A stretch of 64,000 bases of DNA from Psychromarinibacter sediminicola. GTDB taxonomy: Bacteria; Pseudomonadota; Alphaproteobacteria; Rhodobacterales; Rhodobacteraceae. Below, piece after piece: positions 7,623-15,244 of this stretch. The first letter of the stretch is position 1; each line of letters starts with the position of its first letter. The translations under genes were made by a program, and so were the position numbers. The notes beneath the pieces were generated by a model that had not been told where the DNA came from, did no database searches, and saw only the letters and a list, made by a program, of their open reading frames with translations. The stretch is taken from positions 33,470 through 97,469 of the forward strand of contig NZ_JARGYC010000008.1 of NCBI RefSeq assembly GCF_029168335.1, in the 5' to 3' direction.

Positions 7623-8725
7623 TCGACCGGCTGCGCATCCTGGTCCTCGGCATCGCCACGCGGCGGGCGCTGTCGGACTATCTGCTGGGCACCGGCCTGA
7701 TCCTGTTCATCCTGGCGAGCATCGCCTACACCATCGACCTGGCCCGGTGGTTCCCGCAGATCCGCACCGCCGCCGCCGAGCGCGACGTGTCGCTTCTGTC
7801 GCTGCTGCTGCCCTATCTCGGCCAGCGCGGCGTGGACATCGTGACGCGGATGCTGCCGGTCGCCGCCTTTTTCGGTCCGTTCATCGCCGAGATCGCCCGC
7901 CGCCTGCGGCTGGAGACCGTGATCCTCGCCACCGCCGGCGTCTCGCCGCTCTACACCCGCGCCGCGCTGATGTGGCTGGCGCTGCTGCTGGGCCTGCTGA
8001 ACTGGGGCCTGGAAGCCAGCTGGCGCCCCGCCGCCGTCTGGGCGCAGGTCGACAGCGGCTTTGGCGGTTACGCCGCGCGATTCCGCCGCGACTGGGTCGA
8101 GGGCAAGTGGTTCGTCCGCGGCGACATCGCGATCCGCGGCGACGTGCTGCGCACCGATACACCCGAAATGCGCGACGTGCTGATCTTCGAGGGCGTCGGC
8201 GGCGGCGCGCTGCGCAGCATCCGGGGCGCCGAGCGGATCGTCTCCGTCGACGGCCGCTATCGCTGGCGCATGGAGGGCGTGACCGAGTGGCGCAGCGAGC
8301 CGGAGGCAGGCGGCGACAGGCCCCGCGAGGTCGAGCTGCCGCTCGTCCCCGAGCAGCTGACCTATTACGGCGTTCTGCCCTACATGCTGCCGACGCCGGC
8401 GCTGAACGCCGTGTCCGATCTGCGAGCGCGCGCGCCCGAGGCCCCGGCCTATGCCACCGCCTTGTGGCGGCGCTGGACCGCCGTCTTCCTGCCCGGCGCC
8501 ATCGCCTATCTGGCCATCGCGCTGGCCAATCTGGGCTTCGAGGGGCGCCGCGCGCTGATCCCCCGGCTGATCGCCCTCGGGACGCTGGGCTACGCCTCGG
8601 TGGTGACGGTCAAGGTGTTCCGGTCGCTGGGGCAGTTCGACATCCTGCCGCCGGCCCTGTCGGTGCCGGGATCGCTGCTCTTGCTGGCGGTCGCCGCCGC
8701 CTTCGTCGCGCGCCGGGCCCCCTGA
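7619..8725 (+). CDS. LptF/LptG family permease, second of a pair
   Basis: 368 residues with the same architecture: N-terminal membrane helices including the LLGTGLILFILASIAYTIDL segment, a periplasmic middle domain with beta-rich FVRGDIAIRGDVLRTDTPEM-like sequence, and C-terminal helices. The proline-rich ILPPALSVPGSLLLL near the end resembles the LptG C-terminus. The start ATG at 7619 overlaps the stop of the preceding permease, so the two subunits are translationally coupled, as expected for a heterodimer. It ends 24 bases before the convergent nucleotidyltransferase. It was probably recruited to export the lipid made by this locus, though a canonical LPS role cannot be excluded from sequence alone. 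Confidence 0.7.
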   Translation: MIDRLRILVLGIATRRALSDYLLGTGLILFILASIAYTIDLARWFPQIRTAAAERDVSLLSLLLPYLGQRGVDIVTRMLPVAAFFGPFIAEIARRLRLETVILATAGVSPLYTRAALMWLALLLGLLNWGLEASWRPAAVWAQVDSGFGGYAARFRRDWVEGKWFVRGDIAIRGDVLRTDTPEMRDVLIFEGVGGGALRSIRGAERIVSVDGRYRWRMEGVTEWRSEPEAGGDRPREVELPLVPEQLTYYGVLPYMLPTPALNAVSDLRARAPEAPAYATALWRRWTAVFLPGAIAYLAIALANLGFEGRRALIPRLIALGTLGYASVVTVKVFRSLGQFDILPPALSVPGSLLLLAVAAAFVARRAP

Positions 8726-8749
8726 CGCCCGCAGGCCGCAGGCGCCGGC

Positions 8750-9523
8750 TCAGCCCTGCCCGGCGGTGGCGGCGGCCGGCATCCGGGGATGCGCCGCCCG
8801 CGCCGCGGCGATCCGCGGAAAGACGACACGCTCGGCGCGGGCCAGCATCGCCTCGTCGTCCACCTCGGCCCAGGGCAGGTCGTCGAGCCGGATGCAGGGC
8901 ACCGGCACGCGCCGGCCCAGCTCCACCAGCCCCGGCTCGTAATGCTCCGCCGGCACGTCGGCCAGTACGTCCTCGACGGCGCGGCGCATCTCGGGCACCG
9001 CCGCGGCCTCCAGCTTGGTGATGCCGACCAGCTCGCCCAGATGCGGCTCGGGCCGGGCATCGGCGATCTTGGAGATCTCCTGCAGGTGCCCCTCGTCCCC
9101 GGCCCAGACATAGACCTCGTCGCCGGCGCCGGTGGGTCCAGACGTCACCAGCCGGTTGCCCGGCGCCAGCGCCGCCTCCAGCGCCTCCGGCGCATAGACC
9201 AGATCGGATTCGAGAATCACGACATCGCCGTCCAGCCCGTCCAGCGCCGTGGCCAGGGTCTGCAGGCTACCGGTGCTGTCGTAGAGCGGGTTATGGATCA
9301 GCTCCACGTCCCGCTCGGCGCCGAAGGCCTCGCGGTACTGCTCCGCCAGGTGGCCGGTGACAATCCGCACCCGGCCGATGCCGAAGGCGCGCAGGGTGGC
9401 CAGCGACTGCGCCGCCATCGTCTCGCCCCCCATCTCGATCAGCCCCTTGGGATAGAGCTTGCCGCGCGGGCCCATGCGGACGCCCAGACCGGCCGCGAGA
9501 ATGATCGCCGTTGTGTCGTTCAT
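8750..9523 (-). CDS. sugar/alcohol-phosphate nucleotidyltransferase (NTP_transferase fold)
   Basis: 257 residues. The N-terminus carries the nucleotide-binding signature AIILAAGLGVRMG with a following K (PKGLIEMGG), and VVILESDLVY is the metal-binding acidic strand. The overall pattern (IVTGHLAEQY, then HNPLYDSTGSL) is closest to the phosphocholine, aminoethylphosphonate and inositol-phosphate cytidylyltransferase group. Such enzymes activate a phosphorylated head group as a CDP-alcohol. In this locus the head group could be inositol phosphate or the product of the FGGY kinase at 13036; neither is shown by sequence. GGAGG lies just before the ATG. It is divergent from the glycosyltransferase at 9687. 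Confidence 0.75.
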   Translation of the reverse strand: MNDTTAIILAAGLGVRMGPRGKLYPKGLIEMGGETMAAQSLATLRAFGIGRVRIVTGHLAEQYREAFGAERDVELIHNPLYDSTGSLQTLATALDGLDGDVVILESDLVYAPEALEAALAPGNRLVTSGPTGAGDEVYVWAGDEGHLQEISKIADARPEPHLGELVGITKLEAAAVPEMRRAVEDVLADVPAEHYEPGLVELGRRVPVPCIRLDDLPWAEVDDEAMLARAERVVFPRIAAARAAHPRMPAAATAGQG

Positions 9524-9686
9524 GCGGCCTCCAGCCTGCGGTCACCTGCCCCGTGTGTCGCGGGGGACGTTATGCTAGGGGGGGCGGAGCATCAAGGCGA
9601 GGAACCGGCGTGACCAGGCGGAATCGGCAGCTTTCGGGGCCCGGCCCGGCGGGGTCTTGCCGGCCGGCCGCAGTGCGGGCGCCGCG

Positions 9687-10805
9687 GTGAAGATCGTCCA
9701 GCTCTGCCCCTACGACATGGACCGCCCCGGCGGCGTCCAGCGCCATGTGCGCGACCTGGCCGCCTGGTGCCGCGCGCAGGGGCACGAGACCCGCATTCTG
9801 TGCCCGCCCGCCCCCGGCGGCGCCCCCGGCACCGACGAAGCGGTCACCCGGCTCGGCCGGTCGCGGATGCTGCGGGTCCACGGCACCGGCTTCGAGATCG
9901 CCCGCGCCGGCCGGTCCGAGCTGCGCCGCACGGCCGCGGCGCTGCAGGACTGGGGCGCCGACGTGGTGCATATGCACACGCCCTGGACGCCGATGCTGGT
10001 GGCGCAGCTCTGGCGCGCGCTGGGGCTGCCGACGCTGGCGACGGTGCATGCCACCCTGCCCGCGCCCGACGCGAAGGGACCGGTCGACCGCTACATCCGC
10101 TGGTCGGCGCGCCGCATCCTGCCCCGCTGCGACGCCGTCGCGGTGCCGTCCGAAGCGCCGCTTGAGATGCTGCGGCGGGTGATCCCCAACCTATCGGCCG
10201 AGCTGCGCGCCCCCGCCATCGACCTCTCGCCGTGGCGCATGGCCCGCGCCGCCGGGGCGGCGCGCCGTCCCGGCCTATCGCTCGTCTTCCTCGGGCGGCT
10301 GGAGCCGCGCAAGGGGCTCGACGTCCTGCTCGCCGCCTGGCCGCGAATCCGCGCGGCGATGCCCGGCGCGCATCTGACCATCGCGGGCGACGGCCCGCTG
10401 CGGGCCGAGGCCGAGGCGGCGCGGGGCGACGGCGTCCTGATCGTCAGCCGCCCCGACGACGCGGCCGCGCAGACGCTGCTCGCCGCGGCCGACCTGCTGA
10501 TCGCGCCCGCCCCCTACGGCGAGAGCTTCGGCCTGATCCTGGCCGAGGCGATGGCGGCCGGCGCCCTGCCCGTCGCGGCGGCGAATCCCGGCTATGCCTC
10601 CGTCCTGACGGGCGACGGCGTCGATCTGCTGGTCCCGCCCGGCGACGCAGGCGCGCTGGCCGACAAGGTGATCGCGCTGGCCGAAGACCCCGAGCGGCGC
10701 GCGCGCCTCCGGGACTGGGCGACGGCCCGCGCCGCCACCTTCGACGTCGCGGCCCAGGGGCCCGCCTACCTGGAGATCTACCGCCGGATCGCAGGCGCCG
10801 CCTAG
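9687..10805 (+). CDS. GT4 glycosyltransferase resembling phosphatidylinositol mannosyltransferase PimA
   Basis: About 372 residues with a GT-B fold. The N-terminus VKIVQLCPYDMDRPGGVQRH parallels the PimA opening (CPYSFDVPGGVQSH). The C-terminal donor site GESFGLILAEAMAAG holds the EX7E motif and is nearly the same as in PimA. PimA adds mannose from GDP-mannose to phosphatidylinositol on the cytoplasmic face. Beside an inositol-phosphate synthase and an inositol-type CDP-alcohol phosphotransferase, this suggests glycosylation of an inositol lipid. I place the start at the GTG at 9687 by homology; a TTG at 9657 with GGCGGGG upstream is an alternative. The stop TAG shares the CTAG at 10802-10805 with the convergent desaturase. 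Confidence 0.78.
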   Translation: MKIVQLCPYDMDRPGGVQRHVRDLAAWCRAQGHETRILCPPAPGGAPGTDEAVTRLGRSRMLRVHGTGFEIARAGRSELRRTAAALQDWGADVVHMHTPWTPMLVAQLWRALGLPTLATVHATLPAPDAKGPVDRYIRWSARRILPRCDAVAVPSEAPLEMLRRVIPNLSAELRAPAIDLSPWRMARAAGAARRPGLSLVFLGRLEPRKGLDVLLAAWPRIRAAMPGAHLTIAGDGPLRAEAEAARGDGVLIVSRPDDAAAQTLLAAADLLIAPAPYGESFGLILAEAMAAGALPVAAANPGYASVLTGDGVDLLVPPGDAGALADKVIALAEDPERRARLRDWATARAATFDVAAQGPAYLEIYRRIAGAA

Positions 10806-11896
10806 CCGGACCGCCCGGCGCAGCGCGCGCTGTTGTCCTGCCCGTGCAGCGGCGAGTTCCGGCTGGCGGTGAAATCGCCCTTCACATGCTCCAGCCAGTA
10901 ACCGGCATAGGTCTTGTCGGCCTTCGCCGTGAACACCTCCGGCGCCGTGCGGGTCAAGAGCGGCAGCCGCGTCCAGGCCACGTTCGGGAAGGTGTGATGC
11001 TCGTTGTGATAGCCGGTGTTGAACAGCAGCCAGTTGATCGGCCCGTAGGTCGACCGCGAGGGCGCGTCGTCGTCGGTCCCCTCGTGCTCGCTGAGCGACT
11101 GGCCGAGGTTCCAGATGCCGAGCTTGCCCAGAAACAGCGACAGCGCCCAGATGTGATACAACAGCGCCCAGGGCCCGAGAAGCAGCAACAGCGTCAGGTT
11201 CGACAGGATCGACACGCCGATGAACAGCCGCATCTGCCATTTCGGCGGCCTGCTCGCAGGCACGTGCCGCTCCGGGTCGCTTTGCGGCCGGCCGGTGATC
11301 CAGGCGTTGAGCTTGGGGAAGATCTCGTCGCCGATGATCGGGCCCAGCGGCAGCGCGTGGATGAACAGGGTCAGGCCGGTCAGCACGTGCTGCAGCCGCG
11401 GGTTGTCCGAGCGCAGCTGCATCCGGCTCTGGAAGGCGCAGATATCCTCGTGCTCGTAGTCCCGCTCGTAATCGCCGATATAGGGGTGGTGGCTGGTGAT
11501 ATGCTCATGCTGGTAGATGAGCTGTTTGCCGTAACTCCCCAGAATCCATTCCAGACCCAGATCGAAAGCCAGCTTCGCGCGGTCCCGCCGGAAGATCAGC
11601 CGATGCGCCGTCTCGTGGACCAGCCCGCCTGCGGAATGGATCAGCAGTTGCCCCGGCACGAAGGCGGCAAGGAAGATGACACACAGCGCGGCATCCGACA
11701 CGGCCCAGGCGATCCCCCAATGCAGCGCCAGCAGCACCGGCAGCGCCAGCACGGTGCGCGGGTCGGCGCCCGACACGCCGCCCAGCTCGGGATGCGCGGC
11801 GATGGCGGCCTTGCGCATCTCGTTGTGCCGCCGCGCCTGCGGCGAGATGCCGGCCTTGCGGCCGTCCTTGGGAACCTGTGCGGGGGACTGATCCAT
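10802..11896 (-). CDS. membrane fatty-acyl desaturase of the sphingolipid delta-4 desaturase (DES1) type
   Basis: 364 residues with three histidine boxes: HETAH (94-98), HITSHH (132-137) and GYHNEHH (295-301). The N-terminal segment RRHNEMRKAAIAAHPEL resembles the Lipid_DES region of animal and fungal DES1 (DRRREILAKYPEI). The third-box region YGPINWLLFNTGYHNEHH closely matches the DES1 segment YGPLNLLTFNVGYHNEHH. DES1 inserts the 4,5-trans double bond, or hydroxylates C4, in dihydroceramide. Several hydrophobic segments are visible. It lies 66 bases after the Stealth gene on the same strand. Ordinary acyl-lipid desaturases share the histidine boxes but not the N-terminal match. Substrate and regiochemistry are inference. 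Confidence 0.8.
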   Translation of the reverse strand: MDQSPAQVPKDGRKAGISPQARRHNEMRKAAIAAHPELGGVSGADPRTVLALPVLLALHWGIAWAVSDAALCVIFLAAFVPGQLLIHSAGGLVHETAHRLIFRRDRAKLAFDLGLEWILGSYGKQLIYQHEHITSHHPYIGDYERDYEHEDICAFQSRMQLRSDNPRLQHVLTGLTLFIHALPLGPIIGDEIFPKLNAWITGRPQSDPERHVPASRPPKWQMRLFIGVSILSNLTLLLLLGPWALLYHIWALSLFLGKLGIWNLGQSLSEHEGTDDDAPSRSTYGPINWLLFNTGYHNEHHTFPNVAWTRLPLLTRTAPEVFTAKADKTYAGYWLEHVKGDFTASRNSPLHGQDNSARCAGRSG

Positions 11897-11962
11897 CGTC
11901 GCGTTGCCTTCCGATGCCGGCCCGGCCGCGCCGCGCGCGGGGACCGGTCCCTGTCTAGGAAA

Positions 11963-12928
11963 TCACGCCGGCGCGCGCAATGGCGCCGGCTTCTCCCAGG
12001 GCGCGGGGTCGGGAAACCATAGCGCCAGCTGCCGCCGCACCATCGCCACCACGCGCGGGTTCGGGCGCTGGCCGAAACTGTCGTTCAGCGTCACCGTCAG
12101 CGGTTTGCGACGGGTCAGCTTCCACAGCTCCCACCGGGTGATCGGTGCGAAATTCTCAATCGAAACATAGCCTTCCACGGCATTGCTCAACCTGTCGGGC
12201 GCCACCACGGCATGCCCCGTCTCCACCGCGTAATGCTGCAACAGGAACTCCGGCGGCACGTTGTCGGGGGCGCGAAAGCGCGACCGGCGGGTCGTGGCGA
12301 TCGCCTGCGCGAAATCGGCGCACATCGCCTTGGCCACCGGCACCTCCCAAAGCTGCGGCCCGTGGATCACGTGGCGCCGCCCGGTCCCGCCGCCGAACCG
12401 CGCCGCCAGCGCCCGGTCGGCGGTGGCCAGCGCCAGGTTCCACGGGCTCGCCTTGGCCGGATCGTGATCCTGCCGCACCCGGCGCTTCGACAGGTGCACC
12501 TGCATCCGCCCGTCCGCCGCGACCATCGCGTCGCGCCAGTCGGGCGACATCACCAGCATGTCGTCCTCGAGATAGGCGAACCGCTCCGTCACATCAGGAA
12601 TGCGGTGCAGATGGCTGACAATGCAGAAGGAATTATAGGTCGGCAGGTTGGCCGGCGCGATGATCCGGTCGTGATGGACGAGGTTGATCTTCGGGTGATC
12701 GACGTCCAGCCAGGGCGGCACCTGCGGCCGGCAGGTCACCAGGTGGATCCTCCGCAGCCAGGGGCAGTTCCGCGCCACCGACCGCATCGAGTAGCGGATC
12801 AGGTCCAGATTGTCGCGCGTCCGGTTCGGGTTCAGGTCGCGCGGATCGTCGGCATAGCGGTTCAGCTCTTCCAGGTAGCCCGGAAAGCTGTCGTCGACCC
12901 AGGTATAGACGATGTCCATCTGATCCAT
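11963..12928 (-). CDS. Stealth-family sugar-phosphate transferase
   Basis: About 321 residues. The opening MDQMDIVYTWVDDSFPGY is Stealth conserved region 1. NRTRDNLDLIRYSMRSV, then HLVTCRPQVPPWL and FAYLEDDMLV form conserved region 2 with its metal-binding acidic cluster. Stealth proteins transfer hexose-1-phosphate or GlcNAc-1-phosphate from a nucleotide sugar, making phosphodiester links in capsules, teichoic acids and animal lysosomal glycans. The start at 12928 has AAGGGA upstream, and the extra N-terminal residues of the longer frame look non-coding. It probably forms a two-gene unit with the desaturase. A role in adding a phospho-sugar to the lipid head group is inference. Confidence 0.8.
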   Translation of the reverse strand: MDQMDIVYTWVDDSFPGYLEELNRYADDPRDLNPNRTRDNLDLIRYSMRSVARNCPWLRRIHLVTCRPQVPPWLDVDHPKINLVHHDRIIAPANLPTYNSFCIVSHLHRIPDVTERFAYLEDDMLVMSPDWRDAMVAADGRMQVHLSKRRVRQDHDPAKASPWNLALATADRALAARFGGGTGRRHVIHGPQLWEVPVAKAMCADFAQAIATTRRSRFRAPDNVPPEFLLQHYAVETGHAVVAPDRLSNAVEGYVSIENFAPITRWELWKLTRRKPLTVTLNDSFGQRPNPRVVAMVRRQLALWFPDPAPWEKPAPLRAPA

Positions 12929-13035
12929 GCCGTCCCTTTCGGCAAGCGGCGCGGCGATTGCAAGCCCGGGTGTTGCCAAAGCCGTGCCCGCGTGGCACCT
13001 CCCGTCTCCATCCGACCCAGCAGGACCCTGCCCGC

Positions 13036-14580
13036 GTGACCACGCCAGACCTGATCCTTGCCGCCGATTTCGGCACGTCCGGCGTCAAGATCGGCGCGGT
13101 GGGGCCGGACCTTGCGCTGGTCGCGACGGTCACCGAGACCTACCCGCTGCACCTGCCCGCCCCGGCACGGGCCGAGCAGATGCCCGAGGACTGGTGGGCC
13201 GCGCTGGCCCGCGGCATCGCGCGGCTCGGGGCGGAGGTTCCCCACCTCGCCGCCCGCACCGGCGCGCTGGTCTTCACCGCGCAGATGTGCGGCGTGATCT
13301 GCGCCGATGCCGAAGGCCACGCGCTGCGCCCGGCGCTCGTCTGGCTCGACAAGCGCTCCGCCCCGGTGATCCGGCGGAAGACGGGCGGGTTTCCCCGGAT
13401 CGCGGGCTATGGCGCGGGCTTTCTCGCCCGCTCGATCCGGCTGGCCAACGGGGCGCCGTCGCATAACGGCATGGACCCGCCGGGCAAGATGCTGTGGATC
13501 ATGGAGGAGGAACCGGAGGTCTTCGCCCGCACCGCGCATTTCCTCGACGTGAAGGACTGGCTGATCCAGCGCGCCACCGGCGAAGCCACCACCACGGCCG
13601 ACAGCGCCAACCTGACCTGGCTGATGGACACGCGCCGGGGCCGCGAGGGCTGGTCGCCGGCGCTGGCGGCGCGCTACGGCCTCCCGCTCGACCGGCTGCC
13701 CGCCATCGTCGACGGCGCGGCCGAGGTCGGGCCGCTGACCCCGGCGGCGGCAAGCCAGCTGGAGCTGCGCCCCGGCACGCCGGTGCTGGGCGGCGGCGGC
13801 GATGTCAGCGCCACGGCCATCGGCTCGGGCGCGGTGGCCGACGGCGCGCTGCATGTGTGTCTGTCGACCTCGTCCTGGGTGGCGGGGTTCTTCGACCGCC
13901 GGGTGCTGAACGTCTTCGCCGCCTATGCCACGATCACCGCCTCGATCGACCGCCGCCCGCTGCTGATCGCCACGCAGGAGGTCGCCGGCTCGGCGCTGTC
14001 CTGGCTCGCGGCCACCATGGGCGCGGGCGACGACCTTGCCGCGTTCTACGCCGATGCGGGCCCGGCGCAAAAGACCGACCCGCTGTTCCTGCCCTGGCTG
14101 GCGGGCGAGCGTGTGCCGGTGGACGAGGAGCGCCTGCGCGGCGCCTTCTACGGGCTGAGCCTGCGCCACGACGCGGGCGCGCTGAAACGCGCCGCGATCG
14201 AGGGCGTCGCGCTCAACACCCGCTGGGTCTTCGAGAAGGTGCTGGCCGAGAAGGGCGCGACGGTCGACGGCCCGGTGCCCGTGGTCGGCGGCGCGGCGGC
14301 GAATCCGCATCTGGTGCAGGCGCTGGCCGACGCGCTGAACCGTCCCGTGCGGGTGGGCGACGCGGCCTGTTCCGGGGTGCGGGGCGCCGCGGCGATGGCG
14401 GCGCCGGCGCTGGGCTGGGCGCCGGATGTCTGGACGGCGGCGCGATCCTTCGTGCAAGGATCGGCCCCGGTGGTGGACCCGGACCCGGCCCGCCGCGGCC
14501 TGGTCGAGGACCGCTACGGCGAGCTCAAGGCGGTGCGCAAGGCGCTGGTGAAACTCTACCGGCGAAGGACGGCGACATGA
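13036..14580 (+). CDS. FGGY-family carbohydrate kinase
   Basis: 514 residues. The N-terminal ATPase motif is LILAADFGTSGVKIGAV; a second glycine-rich loop, VVGGAAANPHLVQALADAL, lies near residue 420 and is followed by GVRGAAAMAA, as in xylulose and glycerol kinases. The family phosphorylates sugars or polyols with ATP. Specificity cannot be read from sequence; xylulokinase-like is the nearest description. It starts at a GTG 107 bases from the divergent Stealth gene and its stop overlaps the CDP-alcohol phosphotransferase start (ATGA). That tight coupling suggests it supplies a phosphorylated polyol for a lipid head group. Confidence 0.78.
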   Translation: MTTPDLILAADFGTSGVKIGAVGPDLALVATVTETYPLHLPAPARAEQMPEDWWAALARGIARLGAEVPHLAARTGALVFTAQMCGVICADAEGHALRPALVWLDKRSAPVIRRKTGGFPRIAGYGAGFLARSIRLANGAPSHNGMDPPGKMLWIMEEEPEVFARTAHFLDVKDWLIQRATGEATTTADSANLTWLMDTRRGREGWSPALAARYGLPLDRLPAIVDGAAEVGPLTPAAASQLELRPGTPVLGGGGDVSATAIGSGAVADGALHVCLSTSSWVAGFFDRRVLNVFAAYATITASIDRRPLLIATQEVAGSALSWLAATMGAGDDLAAFYADAGPAQKTDPLFLPWLAGERVPVDEERLRGAFYGLSLRHDAGALKRAAIEGVALNTRWVFEKVLAEKGATVDGPVPVVGGAAANPHLVQALADALNRPVRVGDAACSGVRGAAAMAAPALGWAPDVWTAARSFVQGSAPVVDPDPARRGLVEDRYGELKAVRKALVKLYRRRTAT

Positions 14581-15194
14581 TCGACGGGCTGATGAAGGAC
14601 GTGATCGACCCCGTGTGGGAGGCGATGGCCCGCCCGCTGGTCCGCGCCCGGCTGACCCCGAACCAGGTGACGGCGCTGGGGCTGGCGCTGATCGTCCTCG
14701 TCTCGACGCTCTATCTCTGGCACGGCTCGCACTGGGTCTACGGGCTGACGCTGGCGGTCGCCTTCGTCTTCGACGCGCTCGACGGTGCGGTGGCGCGGCA
14801 GCGGGGGATGAGCAGCAGGCTCGGCGGCTATTTCGACGCGATGGTCGACCGCTATCAGGAGCTGATCGTGCTGGCCGCCATCGCCTGGGTCACGGGCCTC
14901 TGGGCGCTGGCGCTGCTGGCCTTCTCGGGCGCGATGCTGACGAGCTATGCCAAGGCCCGCGCCGCCATCGAGACGCCGGTCTCCAACACCGACTGGCCCG
15001 ACCTGTTCGAGCGGCTGGAGCGGATCGTCTACCTCTGCGTCCTGCTGGTGCTGGCCGGGCTTGTGCCCTGGGCCTGGCTCCTGCCCGCGGGGCTCGCCGT
15101 CTACGCCGCGCTGTGCCACCTGACGGCACTGCAACGCGCCCGGCGCGCGGCGCGGATCCTGCGCGCGGCGGACCGGGACGGCCCGCGCCATTGA
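14577..15194 (+). CDS. CDP-alcohol phosphotransferase of the inositol-phosphate (PIP/archaetidylinositol-phosphate synthase) type
   Basis: 205 residues, about six membrane helices. The full CDP-alcohol phosphatidyltransferase motif is present: D66, D69-G70, A73-R74, G83, D87 and D91. The C-terminal half, SYAKARAA then FERLERIVYLCVLLVLAG, matches the SY-x-RARAE / ERxER pattern of archaetidylinositol-phosphate and mycobacterial phosphatidylinositol-phosphate synthases. Those enzymes join 1D-myo-inositol-3-phosphate, the MIPS product, to a CDP-lipid and release CMP. With ino1 and a cdsA-like gene in the locus, this is the obvious head-group transferase. The ATG overlaps the FGGY kinase stop. A different alcohol phosphate cannot be excluded. 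Confidence 0.78.
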   Translation: MIDGLMKDVIDPVWEAMARPLVRARLTPNQVTALGLALIVLVSTLYLWHGSHWVYGLTLAVAFVFDALDGAVARQRGMSSRLGGYFDAMVDRYQELIVLAAIAWVTGLWALALLAFSGAMLTSYAKARAAIETPVSNTDWPDLFERLERIVYLCVLLVLAGLVPWAWLLPAGLAVYAALCHLTALQRARRAARILRAADRDGPRH

Positions 15195-15244
15195 CGCCTT
15201 GGCCCGGATATGATTGCTGAGCGCCATTCCAGACAAGGGACCAG

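Noticed and set aside
13036..14580. Naming the FGGY kinase as inositol kinase or XylB
   Set aside because: The fold is clear but substrate-determining residues cannot be assigned from sequence alone, and known inositol kinases belong to other families.
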